In this document: positions 45,116 to 58,500 of the stretch, piece by piece
How positions within the stretch are numbered: position 1 is the stretch's first letter
Layout of the letters: each line of letters begins with the position of its first letter
Source of the DNA: Paraphoma chrysanthemicola
Taxonomy: Eukaryota > Ascomycota > Dothideomycetes > Pleosporales > Phaeosphaeriaceae
Assembly: GCA_020744225.1 (NCBI GenBank)
Contig: JAGMWG010000001.1
Coordinates: 1,798,001-1,862,000, forward strand
Length of the DNA: 64,000 bases
Reading direction: 5' to 3'
Notes under the pieces: generated by a model
Told to the model about the DNA's origin: nothing
The model's input: only the letters and a program-made list of their open reading frames with translations
The model's database searches: none
Made by a program: the position numbers and the translations under genes

Positions 45116-46870
45116 TCACTCAATCGCAATTTTCACCGAAATTGACCCCTTCTTTGTCTGCAACACAATCAAATCATGATCATATGAGATGTCCTCCACA
45201 GTCGTATCCACCAGCTTCGCTCGCGGGATAACCTGCAACGCCATGAGCGCAGCCATGACATACAGCTCACAATACGCCAAACTAAATCTCACAGTTAGCT
45301 CCAATCCATCCCTAAAACCAACGCCAACGGCCGTACAAAGGCACGAGGATGAATAACTTACTTCTCCCCAATACAACTTCTCGTCCCCTTGCCAAACGCA
45401 AGCAATTTCTTCTGCAACACATAATTCGGACTCCCGTCCTCGCACAACCACCTCTCGGGCTTGAAATCATCTGGCTCAGGAAACAACCCTTCATTCCAGT
45501 GATTAATCATACTCGTCATGCCAATGGGTGTTCCGCGCGGAATAACAAAGTCGGACTTGCCGTCTGCGCTGCTGTAGTGCAAGTCTTCTTCGCGCGCAAT
45601 GCGGGCTGAACGATGCGAGACGCCGGGCATCATGCGCAGACATTCTTGGAGAATGGCCCAGAAGTACGGGATCTTTTCGAGAGATGTCCATTTTAGTGTT
45701 TGCGAGGTGATGTTATTGGTTGCAAAATCGGAGGTGAGACGAGTGTGGATTGCTGGGTTGGCGAGGTTGTGGTATGTGAAGACTGTTAGGATGGCCTTTT
45801 GATACATTATTCGATTAGCTTCAACGCAAGATGGGTAATAGGTTGTGGGACGTACAGCTGTCGTTTCAGTTCCCGCAAGTAGGAAATTAAACCCTTCGCC
45901 ATTGAAGCGGAACTTCTCTTCTGCAGACATGGTGTTCGAATCACCCATGACTTCCGCAAACACGCGGCCGTTCTCCGGATTCTTCAGCGCGGCAGCGATA
46001 TACTGCGGAACAGTAACATTCATGACGCGCATGACGGCTTTGATATCCTCGCCTAGGAAGTCGGCCATGAAAGGTAGGACCTGTGCCATTTTACGTCCTA
46101 GAGCATTATGGCGCATCATATACGCGCTCTTGAAGAATGACTTGACCCATGTTGCAAAGTTGGGTTCCCAGCCCTCTTGCGCGACGAAGCCCATGGATTC
46201 GCCGAACGCGTATTGCGAGATAACGTCTGCTGTGAAGCAGTTGAATGCTTCTTTGACGTCGAAAGCGCCTTTTCCGGCAGACGCGAGCATTTTGTTGACA
46301 ACCATCTCCGCGAAGTCGTGGACTTCGCCTTCGAGCTTGAGCATCTGCTGGCGAGAGAAGAATTTGCTCAACGGCGCCTTTCGTGCTCGGTGCAAGTCAT
46401 GGTTGACAGTGGAGAAACCAGTCACTGCGACCGGTCCAGCGCCACCGGTATTTAGTTGATGCTGCCATTTGTCGCGCACTCGCCCTGGCCCAGCATAGAT
46501 CTCATCCGTGAAACTTGGGTCTGAGCAGTGAAGTTCGTCTGGATTGATCCTGTTCGTGCATTGTCAATTATTCTTCGAAGCATCAAGAATGGTGGGATAT
46601 ATACCTCACAATAGGCCCATACGTCTCATGCATACGCGCAATGACTTTGCCATACCGTCCAACACGCCACCAATCGTAGTAGGCTTCATACAGGTAGGAT
46701 GCAGCCGCAATCTTTGGGCCAGGAAAGCGCGACAAGGGATGGAAGGGTGAGATGTTATAGATTGCGATAGCAACTCGATAGCCCAACCACAAAGCCAAGA
46801 GCCATACGATGTTGGATAGAGATACCGTAGATCTGAAGCCTTGGAAAAGGCCCGATTCAGTTTCCTCCAT
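45116..46870 (-). CDS. Cytochrome P450 monooxygenase
   Basis: Four exons (46870-46605, 46549-45856, 45795-45362, 45287-45116) give 521 aa. An N-terminal membrane anchor (about 18-38, IVWLLALWLGYRVAIAIY) precedes the proline hinge PLSRFPGPK. The I-helix oxygen-binding motif is LLAGTETTA, and the ExxR helix falls in LQECLRMM. The PERW region is DDFKPERWL and the heme loop is FGKGTRSCIGEK with Cys461. The C-terminus DISYDHDLIVLQTKKGS recalls the fungal P450 group that includes trichodiene-oxygenase-like enzymes. Substrate unknown. No backbone biosynthetic gene (PKS, NRPS, terpene synthase) lies nearby, so a secondary-metabolite cluster is not supported. It is an ER-membrane enzyme needing a P450 reductase. 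Confidence 0.95.
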
Positions 46871-47748
46871 GCTGATTTGACTTTGCTGCTATCTGCTCAC
46901 GCGGAAGGAGAGACAGGAAAGACAGAGAATCTCCATGCTGGAAAGCCGCTCTAGAGAAAGAGTTCCGTCCATGATTCAGATGCCCGCTTGTGGTCGATCT
47001 TGAGCCCATTCCAGCGACCTGACCGTCAAGATATCAGCGCCGTCGGAAAGCATTTCAACCACGCCAGCAGTATGCCTGTTGCCGAAGTTCGCGACCTCAG
47101 TTGCAGAGTAAGCGCTATATTGACAGGCCTCAATTGGTGGGTCAAAGTTCGGTGAGGCTACCAGGCGCAAAATGCATGGGTAGAGGTGGAGACAAGGTGG
47201 AGTGACGTTGACCCTGGTACGGGCAACTTGCCGTTTGGAGCCGTAGCTGCATGTTGTGCTTTTGTTCGACTTCAAGGTCTCCCAGTACGCTCAGCTGGGC
47301 AGTGTCGATGCGTATCTGGAGATGATGAGGAGCTTTTTGGATGGTGTGATTGCCTTACTTTCCTCTTTCGCCATGAACGTGCCTTCCGCATCGGCACGGC
47401 CAGTCATCTTAGGTGTAATAGGACCTTATCATCGCCACGCGCTCCAAAGAGAGGCCATAGTTTTGATGTAGTAGTGCGATCTGATACCAAGATGTGCTTG
47501 TCGAAGTTTCTGTGATATCGTGTAGCCGAGTAGTACAATGGCACACTTTCACTTTCACAGGCACAAGAGTATGAAGGTTGCATTTTAGTGTGCATTTTGT
47601 ATTTACATAGTAAGAATTACAATGCGTCTAACCTTTCCCAACGTCTCCATATCCACTGACCGATGGTATATCCAAATTTCCGATGCGCGGATCATGCAAA
47701 CGAAACAAAAACCCAAGCAAAAACTCATGATGCGAGGCCCACAAAATT
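46871..47748. other. Intergenic, P450 promoter and GEL 3' flank
   Basis: About 880 bp. A plus-strand stretch around 47256-47471 reads somewhat protein-like (EMMRSFLDGVIALL), but it has no ATG, is closed by a stop just upstream and has no homology I can name. It may be a relic. Confidence 0.5.
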
Positions 47749-49554
47749 CTACAACAAGACCATGGCCATGCCAGATGCAACAGCACCCATGACGTACACG
47801 CCGAGGCCAAAGACACCAGCGCTGAACTGGGGAATGGCAAGGCCGGCAGCCGCGCCCTGGGAGCTGGAGGATGAGCCAGAGCCAGATGCCCTCGCAACAC
47901 CACCGCTCGCGCTAACGACACCAGTACCGGCGGCACCAGCTGCTTGGAGAAGGTTGGAGCAGCCGGAAGCAGTGGGAGTAGCAACGGCAGACTTGGTGGT
48001 GGCCTTGCCCTTGAAGCCGCAGCCACCTTTGACAGCCTTAGCATATGCGTTGACGGCAAAAGACAGCTGGTCCTTGCTGTCGCACATGCCGTAAGCACCA
48101 TAAGGACCGGAGGTGGCGTTCTTGTTGATGCCCGCGCAGTACTGGCCATCTTTCTCGCCGCAAATGAAGCCGAACATGTCGCCAAAGTCCTTCTCGGCAA
48201 CGTTGTCAGCAACAACGCAGCTCAAGGTGTCACGCATGCAGGAGCAAAGCTGAGAGTTGGCGGTAGGAGGAAGTGGGTTAGACTGAGCCTCCCATTTGCC
48301 AGCGGTAACCTTGGGGCAAGAGGCAGCTGCGGTGTTGGATGGGGTGTAAGCGTCCATCTTGACACCGCTGGGGGTAGCCTTGGCGATCTGCTTGGAAAGG
48401 TTCTCAAAGTCCTTGTTGGTCTGGACCTTGCCGTTGTTGACAGTAGCAAGACCTACAAAAGTTAGCAGAGATCGGAAAAGGCGGTGCACTCATGGAACTT
48501 ACCGAACTTGTTCTCCTCCTCAAAGTACATGTAGACAATACCACCAGACCAGACACCAGTCATCTGCTTGCCGTAGAGAGCGCCGACTTCGGTGAAGAGA
48601 CGAGGACGAGGGGTGTTGCAGCCATACTCGGCAAAGAAGACCGGGACGTTGTACTTCTCGAACTCCTTGGTGCGAACATCGAAACCGGACTCCTCGAAGG
48701 AGGAATCTCCACACCACGAGTAAATGTTGTAGCCCCAGAAGTCAATGGCAGACGCTGAGTCACCACAGTCGAAGTACGCAGCCAGGTTTGAGCGGATCTC
48801 AGCGTCGTCATTGGTAGCATAGCCGACACCAATTGAACGATAGTTCTTGCTCTTGATGTATGCCTTGGTATCACGAACAGCCGCCTTGACGAAAGCGCTG
48901 GCCATGGTGTTGTTGGGCTGGTTGGAAACCTCGTTACCGGCGAAGAAACCAAGAGTGTTGTCGTACTTCATCAGTTCGTCAACCACGCTCATGTAGCGCT
49001 CGTAGATCTTGGTGGTCCATCCTGGGTCGTCTCGGATGATGGAGTTGCTTGGCTCTGACAAGTCTGCAATAACGTAGATACCAGCATCAGCGAGCGCGTT
49101 CATGCATTCCTTGTGGTCTTTGCTAGGGTCGATGGCGTAGACACGGATCGTGTTTGTCTGTATCTTCTTGAGGTATTCGATGTCGCGCTTGCATGACGTC
49201 GAGTCAGCTAGAGGGTCGGTGATCTGGATTGTGCTGTCGGCGGACTGTGTGGTGTTGGAGTTGATTTCCTCTGCGAAACGTGAGCAAGCATCCGAAGAAC
49301 AAGGAGCGCAAGGGCATACGTTGGTAGGCAACGCCCTTCATAAAGCTGCGAGTCGGTCAGTCTTGGCTCGCGCGGCGGTCTTGAGAATTGCTTACAATTG
49401 TGTGCCATTTGTCTTGTAGAAGAACTTTTGACCCTGCATGGAGTTAGTAACCAAGGCTCGCACCTGGTCTTGGAACGGCGCATACCTTGATAACAATTGG
49501 GTCAATGGCTTGTACGCCCGCAAGTAATGCGGCAGCAGCAAATAGTCCACGCAT
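47749..49554 (-). CDS. gel: GPI-anchored beta-1,3-glucanosyltransferase (GH72, GEL/GAS)
   Basis: Five exons (49554-49486, 49433-49396, 49345-49320, 49270-48503, 48452-47749), including a 38-nt and a 26-nt exon, give 534 aa. A signal peptide covers about 1-16 (MRGLFAAAALLAGVQA). The GH72 domain has GVAYQQEIN, IRVYAIDPSKDH, the acid/base E158 in AGNEVSN and the nucleophile E259 in FFAEYGC. The X8/CBM43 Cys-rich module follows (SQLCSCMRDTLSCVV, MFGFICGEKDGQYCAGI, GGCGFKG). A Ser/Gly-rich stretch and a hydrophobic C-terminus (GVYVMGAVASGMAMVLL) form a GPI-anchor signal. The enzyme cuts and rejoins beta-1,3-glucan chains at the plasma membrane and wall. It diverges from FKS1, which makes the substrate glucan. 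Confidence 0.96.
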
Positions 49555-51364
49555 ATCGATTAGTTGATGGTAAGAATGTCCAAGATGTTCAACGGTGTTG
49601 GCAAGAGCTTGGTGTTGAGGCGCCGAGATTTGCAATCAGGGAGTGTCTGGGAAGTGTTTTGAACGGTGCGAAGCGTGGGAAAGAGCGTGGCGCAACAGCA
49701 CAGGAAGCTGTTTGCAGAGTGATGATTAACTAAAGATGTAAAGACCGACTGGTAAAACGCAAACTGCACTGTAGAAACAACTCTGAAGCACACTGAGTGA
49801 AAGAGCGTGAGGTTGTTCAAGCATTCAACCAAGAAGGATCGGCGAGGGTTGACATTCCCCCTGGACTAGTCCACCTTGGAACAGTTTCATAAAAGTGGCT
49901 CGAGCTCCACTGCTGGCTGCCTCTCAGCGCCTCGTCGTGAGTTTAGGCAAGCCATAATCGCTGCACCGAGTACGCTGAAGTTCAAGTTCAAGATGTGTAG
50001 ACATGTTTGCGCTGTGTTCTGAACGTGTGCATGTGTTACAAAATTCCCGCTGTATCGCCGTCGCAGGGTCCGGTAGCTCGACGTGCTTACAGATGCAGGA
50101 ACACAGAACGCGTACATCAAATCTCCCGCACCCCACTGGACCCGCCGGCCGCGAGAGAGCCGCAGATCCGTGATTCTAAATTTGTACACGGTCATGTTCC
50201 AGAAGTCACGTTGCGCGAGTGGGACCCGTGCTCGCTGTGATGAGTGCTCTCGGTGGGTGGAACCTCCAGGCCTGCCACGAGCAGTGAGGAACGCGGCAGA
50301 GGGCCGGTGTGTCGCAAAGAGCTGCAGGTCGAGGGCGGAGGCTCCGGTACCTGAAGTCACCTGGGCATTCTCTGCAGCTAAAACACTTGTGGCGAAGGCA
50401 CTTTGTTGTGGCGTGGCCAATGGAAAGTGCATGGTAGGCTGTGCACTGGGCTGGCCGAGCTGTTGTCGCCTCCTCCGCACCTGAAGGTGAAGAGTATGGA
50501 GACACCATTGGACACGGCATGTCCTTAGAGCGCACTCTTCCAGCGGTTGCATGCTCGAAAGAGGTTTTGCTGGCAGACGCAGCCATTGGCACTGCTTAAA
50601 GGGCTACAAGCGGGCGTGCGCAAAGGGCATCCACAAGCGATCATGACGCGGACGCTGCACTGATCGCTGCCATAGACGGCTTCTAAGATGGACTAGTTGA
50701 GGCGGGTGCATGAAGTTTGCATGCAGACGCAATCATGATTTCCACCTGCACCAGGCGGCTTACCATCCAAATCTGTCGCGCTGTAACCGGCGTCGAGCCT
50801 TGAAATGCACGGCGGAAACAGGGAATCAAATATAGACCGTTATGCCCAGGACTGCTAATCTGAGGTGCAGCAGCTGGCAATTTCGTCATACTGCAGTACC
50901 GTTGAAGGCGCCTTCAATCAATTGCCATGCGCACTTCAGGAGAGCAATCTCTGCACTGACAGGGCCCCGTCACCCGTGCTCGGATGGTGAGTGACAGGTG
51001 CCGGGCGGGCAGGTTGGGAGTGGGCATCCGCTGCTGGTCCGGCGCGAGCCTCAACAGTTCATCAGCCCCCTTTGTATGGATTGCGACACCAAGAGCCGTT
51101 GGACTAGGGCTAGGATGGAGCGGGAACAGCGCCACGCCTCATTGGCGGACGCGGTAGGCTTTTCTTATCGCTATCGCGCCGTCTCTGGGACCGGGCAAAG
51201 CTGGCAGGCCAATCCTGCTGGCCGCCTCATGCTGGGCTGCTCGTTTCGGTTTGATCAACGCGGGCGATATCGCCGTACGCGGTTCCTGTTGGTGGTGCCT
51301 GGTGTGGTGTCGCTTGCAGTGTCGTGACGTGGATTATTGGACACTGCTCGCGATTGACAGCAGT

Positions 51365-51391
51365 GGGCGAGGCGGGCGAGGCGGGCGAGGA
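51365..51391. repeat. 9-bp tandem repeat, three units
   Basis: Three consecutive copies of GGGCGAGGC, the last with A at its final base. Confidence 0.9.
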
Positions 51392-51630
51392 CGGTGTACA
51401 AGTATTTGTGCAAAGGCAGACAAAAGCAGCGAGGCGAGCTGGCCATGGCAGCGCGACGCAGACCGCTCGCAGACCTGTTCGGAAGCGTCTTTTATCGATA
51501 GATAGTCTATGCGGCCGATCGGGATCCCAACATGATGGGTTTTCCACACGGGGGACGGGGGCGAGTAACCTGATCTGCTGGTGCTGGTGCTGCTATGCTC
51601 ACAGCATTCCGCCACGCTCGCAAGGCACGC

Positions 51631-51654
51631 GAGGACGAGGACGAGGACGAGGAC
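51631..51654. repeat. Hexanucleotide repeat (GAGGAC)4
   Basis: Four perfect GAGGAC units in the FKS1 upstream region. Its period is a multiple of three but it lies outside any supported frame. Confidence 0.95.
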
Positions 51655-51900
51655 AGACGATCACGGCTCCTCTGGCTCTCGCATCCATCTGCATCTGTCT
51701 GCACTTGTAGTCTACATCGCTCTCTGCCGCACGCTTACAGAGTGGCGACAGCTGGCACTGGTCGATTCTCCCGGCGTTGGATGCTAGCCTGGGGGATCCA
51801 TGCGCAGCGTCGACAGGCCATGACGGCGTTAGCGCACGCTGCTTGGCGCCGTGTGCCTCTCATTTTCAGGGGAAGCTCCTAAAAAGGTCTTTGCCTGCCC

Positions 51901-51983
51901 TTTGCATTCCACCGCCTCTCGCTCTTTCCCCCCAACCTCTCCGCCACTCTCGCCCGTTTCCTTTCCTCTGCCCTGCCTCTCGT
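51901..51983 (+). promoter_or_regulatory. Pyrimidine-rich tract upstream of FKS1
   Basis: A strongly C/T-rich stretch lies about 540-620 bp before the FKS1 start. Such tracts commonly precede transcription starts of highly expressed filamentous-fungal genes. The role is inferred from composition only. Confidence 0.4.
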
Positions 51984-52522
51984 TTGACCGCGAGGCTTTG
52001 CTGCGGAAACCCTCGAAACCCCGGAGGGAGAGCCGTGCTGCCCTAATTCCCGCCCACCGATCGCCCAGCAGCCAGCAAGCGCCGACTCGCCGCGCGTCTC
52101 CTCTGGCAACCACAACCGACTGCAGCTGCATCCAGCGCCATTCACTCGTTAGCACCAAAACAACTCTCACCCTCGTCATCCACAGCACGCTCGAGCAGCT
52201 GCTTTGTGCCACCTCAATTCGCCGTGCACCCGGAGTAAACACACGCCGCCCGTTTCATCGTGCCCGCCCATTGCTCCCTCGCATCAGCAACAACACTCGC
52301 TCCTCACCACACTCGCTCGCGCACCCTCGCAGCAATCATCATCTGCTTTATTCGGCGGCTGATTGAGCACCATAATTCAACTTCTGCCTCCTAATGCCCA
52401 TTGTTTGAGGTACGCCGCTCCGACTCTCAGTGTTTCAGCGCGGCCCGCGTCCGTGCCCGCACCCTTCAGTCTGTTGACAGCTGTCTCGCAGGTCTCTCAA
52501 CACCACTTAATCGGTCCCCACG

Positions 52523-55500
52523 ATGTCCGGACATCCGCAGGGAGGCCACTACGATGATGGCTACGGCCAGAATCCGGCACAAGCCCAGCAGGGCCAGGAC
52601 GGGTACTACCACGACGACCAGTACGGGCAGTACCACGACGACGCCCGCGGCCAGGGTCAATACCAGCAGCAAGGCGATGCTTATTACGATGAATCGTGCG
52701 TTTTGCCATCTCGCGTCGCGTCGCATTGCATTGCATCAACCGCTAACCGTGAAACAGAGCCTATTATGATGGCCAGCATCAACAAAACGGTTACTATGAT
52801 GATCGTGGCCAACAAGGTTACCAAGACGAATATTATAACGACCAGTATTATGACCAGGGCGGTGCACAAGACGGCTATGCGCAGAACGGGTAAGTTTCGT
52901 CTCCTGTGCTCCAATTCTCTTCTCACAACATCACAGCGCACAGCCACGCCGCCGGCAACACGATTCGGAGGAGGACTCTGAGACCTTCAGCGACTTCACA
53001 ATGCGGTCCGACATGGCTCGCGCAACCGACATGGACTACTACGGACGCGGTGACGAACGATACAACAGCTACGGCGATGGAGGTAACCGCGGCTACCGCC
53101 CTCCGTCTTCGCAGGTTTCGTACGGTGGCAATCGCTCCTCAGGTGCATCTACGCCCATCTACGGCATGGACTACTCCAACGCTCTTCCCGCCGGTCAGCG
53201 TTCTCGCGAGCCTTACCCTGCCTGGACCGCTGAAGCCCAGATTCCTTGCACCAAAGAGGAAATCGAGGACATCTTCCTTGACCTCACCGCCAAGTTCGGT
53301 TTCCAGCGCGACAGCATGAGGAACATGTACGATCATTTCATGACGCTTCTTGATTCTCGCGCATCTCGCATGTCTCCTAATCAGGCTTTGTTGTCGTTGC
53401 ACGCCGACTACATTGGCGGAGAGAACGCCAATTACCGCCGATGGTACTTTGCCGCCCATCTCGATCTGGACGATGCTGTAGGTTTCGCCAACATGAACCT
53501 CGGAAAGGCCAATCGTAGGACGCGCAAGGCTCGCAAAGCCGCAAAGAAGAAGGCCGGCGAGAACCCAGCCAACGAGCAGGAAACTCTCGACGCATACGAG
53601 GGCGACAACAGTCTCGAGGCAGCTGAATACCGCTGGAAGACGCGGATGAACCGGATGTCACAGCACGACCGCGTTCGCCAGATCGCTTTGTATCTGTTGT
53701 GCTGGGGTGAGGCCAATCAGGTCCGCTTCATGCCCGAGGTGTTGTGCTTCATCTTCAAGTGCGCAGACGACTATCTGAACTCGCCCGCTGGTCAGGCTCA
53801 GACTGAGCCAATTGAGGAGTTTACATACCTCAACGACATCATTACCCCACTGTACCAGTACTGCCGCGACCAAGGATACGAGATTCAGGATGGCAAGTAC
53901 GTTCGTCGCGAGCGCGATCATTCATCCATCATCGGTTATGACGACATCAATCAGCTTTTCTGGTACCCAGAGGGCCTGGAGCGAATTGTCTTTGAGGATA
54001 AGAGCCGCATTGTCGATCTTCCTCCAGCTGAGCGATACACCAAGCTGAAGGATGTTTTGTGGAAGAAGGTCTTCTTCAAGACCTACTACGAGCGGCGCTC
54101 GTGGTTCCACATGTTGGTCAACTTCAACCGTATCTGGGTCATCCATCTTACGTCCTTCTGGTTCTACACTTCCTACAACTCGCAACCCGTATACACCACT
54201 AACTACCAACAACAACTCGACAATCGACCAGAAAAGGCAGCAATTCTATCCGCTGTTGCTCTCGGTGGTGCTCTCGCTTCATTCATCCAAATCGCTGCTA
54301 CCTGTGCCGAGTGGGTCTACGTTCCTCGCAAATGGGCTGGTGCTCAGCATTTGACCAAGCGTCTTCTGTTCTTGATCGTTGTCTTCGCTGTCAACGCTGG
54401 ACCTAGCGTTTACATCTTCGGTATCAACCGCAAGGGTACGATCGCGAACATCCTCGGTGGAGTTCAGTTCGCCGTTGCATTGGTCACCTTCATCTTCTTC
54501 TCGATCATGCCTTTGGGTGGTCTTTTCGGCAGCTACTTGACCCGCAACTCTCGCAAGTACGTTGCTAGCCAGACATTTACTGCCAGCTACCCCCGTCTCA
54601 AGGGCAACGATATGTGGATGTCTTACGGCCTTTGGGTTCTTGTCTTTGCCGCCAAGCTCGCTGAGTCGTACTTCTTCTTGACACTGTCAATCAAGGATCC
54701 TATTCGTATCCTTTCGCACATGAAGAAGCCCGTCTGCTTGGGTGACGCCATTTTTGGCGACATTCTTTGCAAGTATCAGCCACGAATTCTTCTCGGCCTC
54801 ATGTACTTCATGGACTTGATCCTGTTCTTCTTGGACTCCTACCTCTGGTACATCATTGCGAACATGTTGTTTTCGGTCTCGCGATCGTTCTACCTTGGTG
54901 TCTCGATCTGGACTCCATGGAGGAACATCTTCTCCCGTCTGCCCAAGCGTATCTACTCTAAGGTCTTGGCTACCACCGACATGGAGATCAAGTACAAGCC
55001 CAAGGTCCTCATCTCTCAGATCTGGAATGCCGTCGTCATCTCCATGTACCGCGAGCATCTTCTTGCCATCGACCATGTCCAGAAGCTCTTGTACCATCAG
55101 GTCCCCTCCGAGCAAGAAGGCAAGCGCACCCTGCGAGCACCTACCTTCTTCGTGTCTCAGGAAGATCACTCGTTCAAGACCGAGTTCTTCCCCGCTCAAA
55201 GCGAGGCCGAACGACGTATCTCTTTCTTCGCTCAGTCGCTCTCTACGCCTATCCCTGAGCCTCTACCCGTTGATAATATGCCAACATTCACCGTCATGAT
55301 TCCTCACTACGGCGAGAAGATTCTTCTCTCTCTCCGTGAGATCATTCGTGAGGATGAGCCATACTCTCGTGTCACACTGCTGGAGTACCTCAAGCAGCTC
55401 CATCCTCACGAGTGGGACTGCTTCGTCAAGGATACCAAGATTTTGGCTGATGAGACGTCGCAATTCAACGGCGACGATGAGAAGGGCGAAAAGGACACCG

Positions 55501-58500
55501 CTAAGAGCAAGATCGACGATCTTCCCTTCTACTGCATTGGTTTCAAGTCGGCTGCGCCAGAGTACACTCTCCGCACTCGTATCTGGGCATCTCTCCGTTC
55601 TCAAACCCTCTACCGCACCATCTCTGGATTCATGAACTACAGCCGTGCCATCAAGCTTCTCTACCGTGTCGAGAACCCCGAAGTCGTTCAAATGTTCGGC
55701 GGCAACTCCGACAAGCTTGAGCGCGAACTGGAGCGCATGGCTAGACGCAAGTACAAGATCTGCGTCTCTATGCAGCGTTACGCCAAGTTCACCAAGGAGG
55801 AGCGTGAGAACACTGAGTTCTTGCTCCGTGCCTACCCTGATTTGCAGATTGCTTACCTCGATGAGGAGCCTCCGGTGAACGAAGGCGACGAGCCCCGCAT
55901 CTACTCTGCGCTCATCGATGGTCACTCTGAAATCATGGACAATGGCATGCGACGACCCAAGTTCCGCGTTCAGCTCTCCGGTAACCCTATTCTTGGTGAC
56001 GGCAAGTCTGACAACCAGAACCACTGCATCATCTTCTTCTACCGCGGCGAGTACATCCAGCTCATTGACGCTAATCAAGACAACTATCTTGAGGAGTGCC
56101 TGAAGATTCGAAGTGTCCTTGCTGAGTTCGAGGAGATGACAACCGACAACGTCTCGCCTTACACTCCTGGTATTCCCAACGCCAAATTCAACCCGGTTGC
56201 CATTCTCGGAGCTCGCGAGTACATTTTCTCTGAGAACATTGGTATCTTGGGTGACATTGCTGCCGGCAAGGAACAGACGTTCGGTACCATGTTCGCCCGT
56301 ACTCTGGCTCAAATCGGTGGCAAGCTCCATTACGGTCATCCTGATTTCCTCAACGGTATCTTCATGACTACTCGTGGTGGTGTGTCCAAGGCTCAAAAGG
56401 GACTCCACTTGAACGAGGATATTTACGCTGGTATGAATGCTCTTCTACGTGGTGGTCGCATAAAGCACTGCGAGTACTACCAGTGTGGTAAGGGTCGTGA
56501 TCTTGGTTTCGGCTCCGTCCTCAACTTCACAACCAAGATTGGTACTGGTATGGGTGAGCAAATGCTGTCCCGCGAGTACTACTACATGGGTACTCAACTG
56601 CCTCTCGACCGCTTCCTGTCCTTTTACTATGCCCACGCCGGTTTCCACGTCAACAACATGTTCATTATGTTGTCGGTACAGTGCTTCATGTTCGTCCTCA
56701 TCAATTTGGGAGCTCTTCATCACGAGACCATCTTGTGCTCGTTCAACAAGGACATCCCCATCACGGATCCCCAGTGGCCTCAGGGCTGTGCCAACCTCGT
56801 CCCCGTTTTCGACTGGGTCGCCCGCTGTATCGTCTCCATCTTCATCGTCTTCTTCATCTCTTTCGTGCCACTCGTGGTACAGGAGTTGACGGAGCGAGGT
56901 TTCTGGCGCGCTGCCACTCGTCTCGCGAAGCACTTCTCGTCCGGATCGCCATTCTTTGAGGTCTTCGTCACGCAGATCTACGCCAACTCTCTGCAGACCA
57001 ATTTGTCATTCGGTGGTGCGCGATACATCGGTACTGGTCGTGGTTTCGCCACGGCTCGCATCCCCTTCGGCATCCTGTACTCTCGATTTGCAGGTCCTTC
57101 CATCTATCTGGGTGCGCGTGCGCTGATGATGCTTCTGTTCGCGACCATCACTGTATGGGGACCATGGCTCATCTACTTCTGGGCGTCCCTGCTGTCTCTC
57201 TGCCTGGCACCCTTCCTCTTCAACCCCCATCAGTTCTCATGGGACGACTTCTTCATCGACTACAGGGAGTACCTCCGCTGGCTGTCCCGTGGCAATACCC
57301 GATCCCACAGCGCTTCCTGGATTGGATACTGCCGACTGTCGCGAACACGTATCACTGGTTACAAGCGCAAGATTCTCGGCGATCCTACTGCCAAACTCTC
57401 TGGAGATGTACCTCGCGCTGCGTTCTCGAATATCTTCATGGCCGAGATCTTTGGTCCCCTGGTTCTGGTTGCCATCACGCTCATTCCATATCTGTTCATC
57501 AACGCCCAGACCGGTGTCAATGATGAGCGTGACTCGTCCAAGGAGAATACCAATATTGGCACACCCAAGGCATCGGGCGCCCTGGTTCGCATTGGCATAA
57601 TTGCATTTGGCCCCATCGCCGTCAATGCGGGTGTCCTAGGCGGCTTCTTTGCCCTCGCTTGTTGCGCGGGTCCTCTTCTTAGCATGTGCTGCAAGAAGTT
57701 TGGTGCCGTTCTCGCAGCTATTGCCCACGCCATCGCCGTCCTCATGCTCCTCATTTTCTTCGTGGTTCTTATGTTCTTGGAGGGCTTCAGCTTCCCACGA
57801 GCCCTCTCAGGCATGATTGCTGTTACTGCCATCCAGCGATTCTTCTTCAAGCTCATCATCACGCTGGCGCTCACCCGAGAGTTCAAGGCCGACACAGCCA
57901 ACATCGCCTGGTGGACTGGTAAATGGTATACCATGGGCTGGCACACAATCTCTCAACCAGGCCGTGAATTCCTCTGCAAGATCACTGAGCTCGGCATGTT
58001 CGCCGCCGATTTCATTCTCGGTCATGTCCTGCTTTTCTTCATGCTCCCAATCATCTTGATCCCATATGCGGACAAGGGCCACTCTGTCATGCTCTTCTGG
58101 CTGCGACCAAGGTATGTTCTACCCTACTTTGTTCCTGAACTTTACTAACTTGATATAGTCGTCAAATCCGACCTCCGATCTATTCGCTCAAGCAATCGAA
58201 GCTGCGAAAGCGCAGAGTCATTCGCTATGCGATCCTCTACTTTGTGCTTCTCGTTGTCTTCCTTGCCTTGATTGTTGGTCCAATCGTCGCCGGAAAGCAG
58301 CTCAAGCTCGACCTTCCTTCTCTTCCCATGGAAATCCTGCAGCCAACTGGCTTCAACAACAACGACACCAAGGCAACAACAACTGGAAAGTGTCTCCAGG
58401 ACCCATGCCCAGAGTTCCAAGGCGAGGGCGGTGACGCTGCTGGTGGTGGCGGCGGTGCATCGACGACTGACACTGGGTCGTCTCGTTTCCGTCGCTACAT

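Larger units (their letters stand above)
49555..52522. other. Long divergent intergenic region between GEL and FKS1
   Basis: Almost 3 kb with no supported gene, the longest such stretch in the window. It is GC-rich with many open frames on both strands; the longest (49887-50552, minus, 221 aa) is Ala/Arg/Thr-rich with no family features. It contains small tandem repeats (51365-51391, 51631-51654) and a C/T-rich tract at about 51901-51983. It most likely holds both promoters and a long FKS1 leader. Confidence 0.55.

Noticed and set aside
45116..46870. Secondary-metabolite cluster around the P450
   Set aside because: No PKS, NRPS, terpene cyclase or DMATS gene nearby. The neighbours are sugar use and cell-wall genes.
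47256..47471. Protein-like plus-strand stretch upstream of the P450 gene
   Set aside because: No ATG, an in-frame stop directly upstream and no recognisable family. At most a relic.
47521..47600. tRNA-like A-box resemblance (GTAGCCGAGTAG)
   Set aside because: No matching B box, no acceptor-stem pairing and no anticodon arm can be drawn.
49887..50552. 221-codon minus-strand frame in the GEL-FKS1 spacer
   Set aside because: Ala/Arg/Thr-rich in a GC-rich region where both strands are open by chance. No family features.
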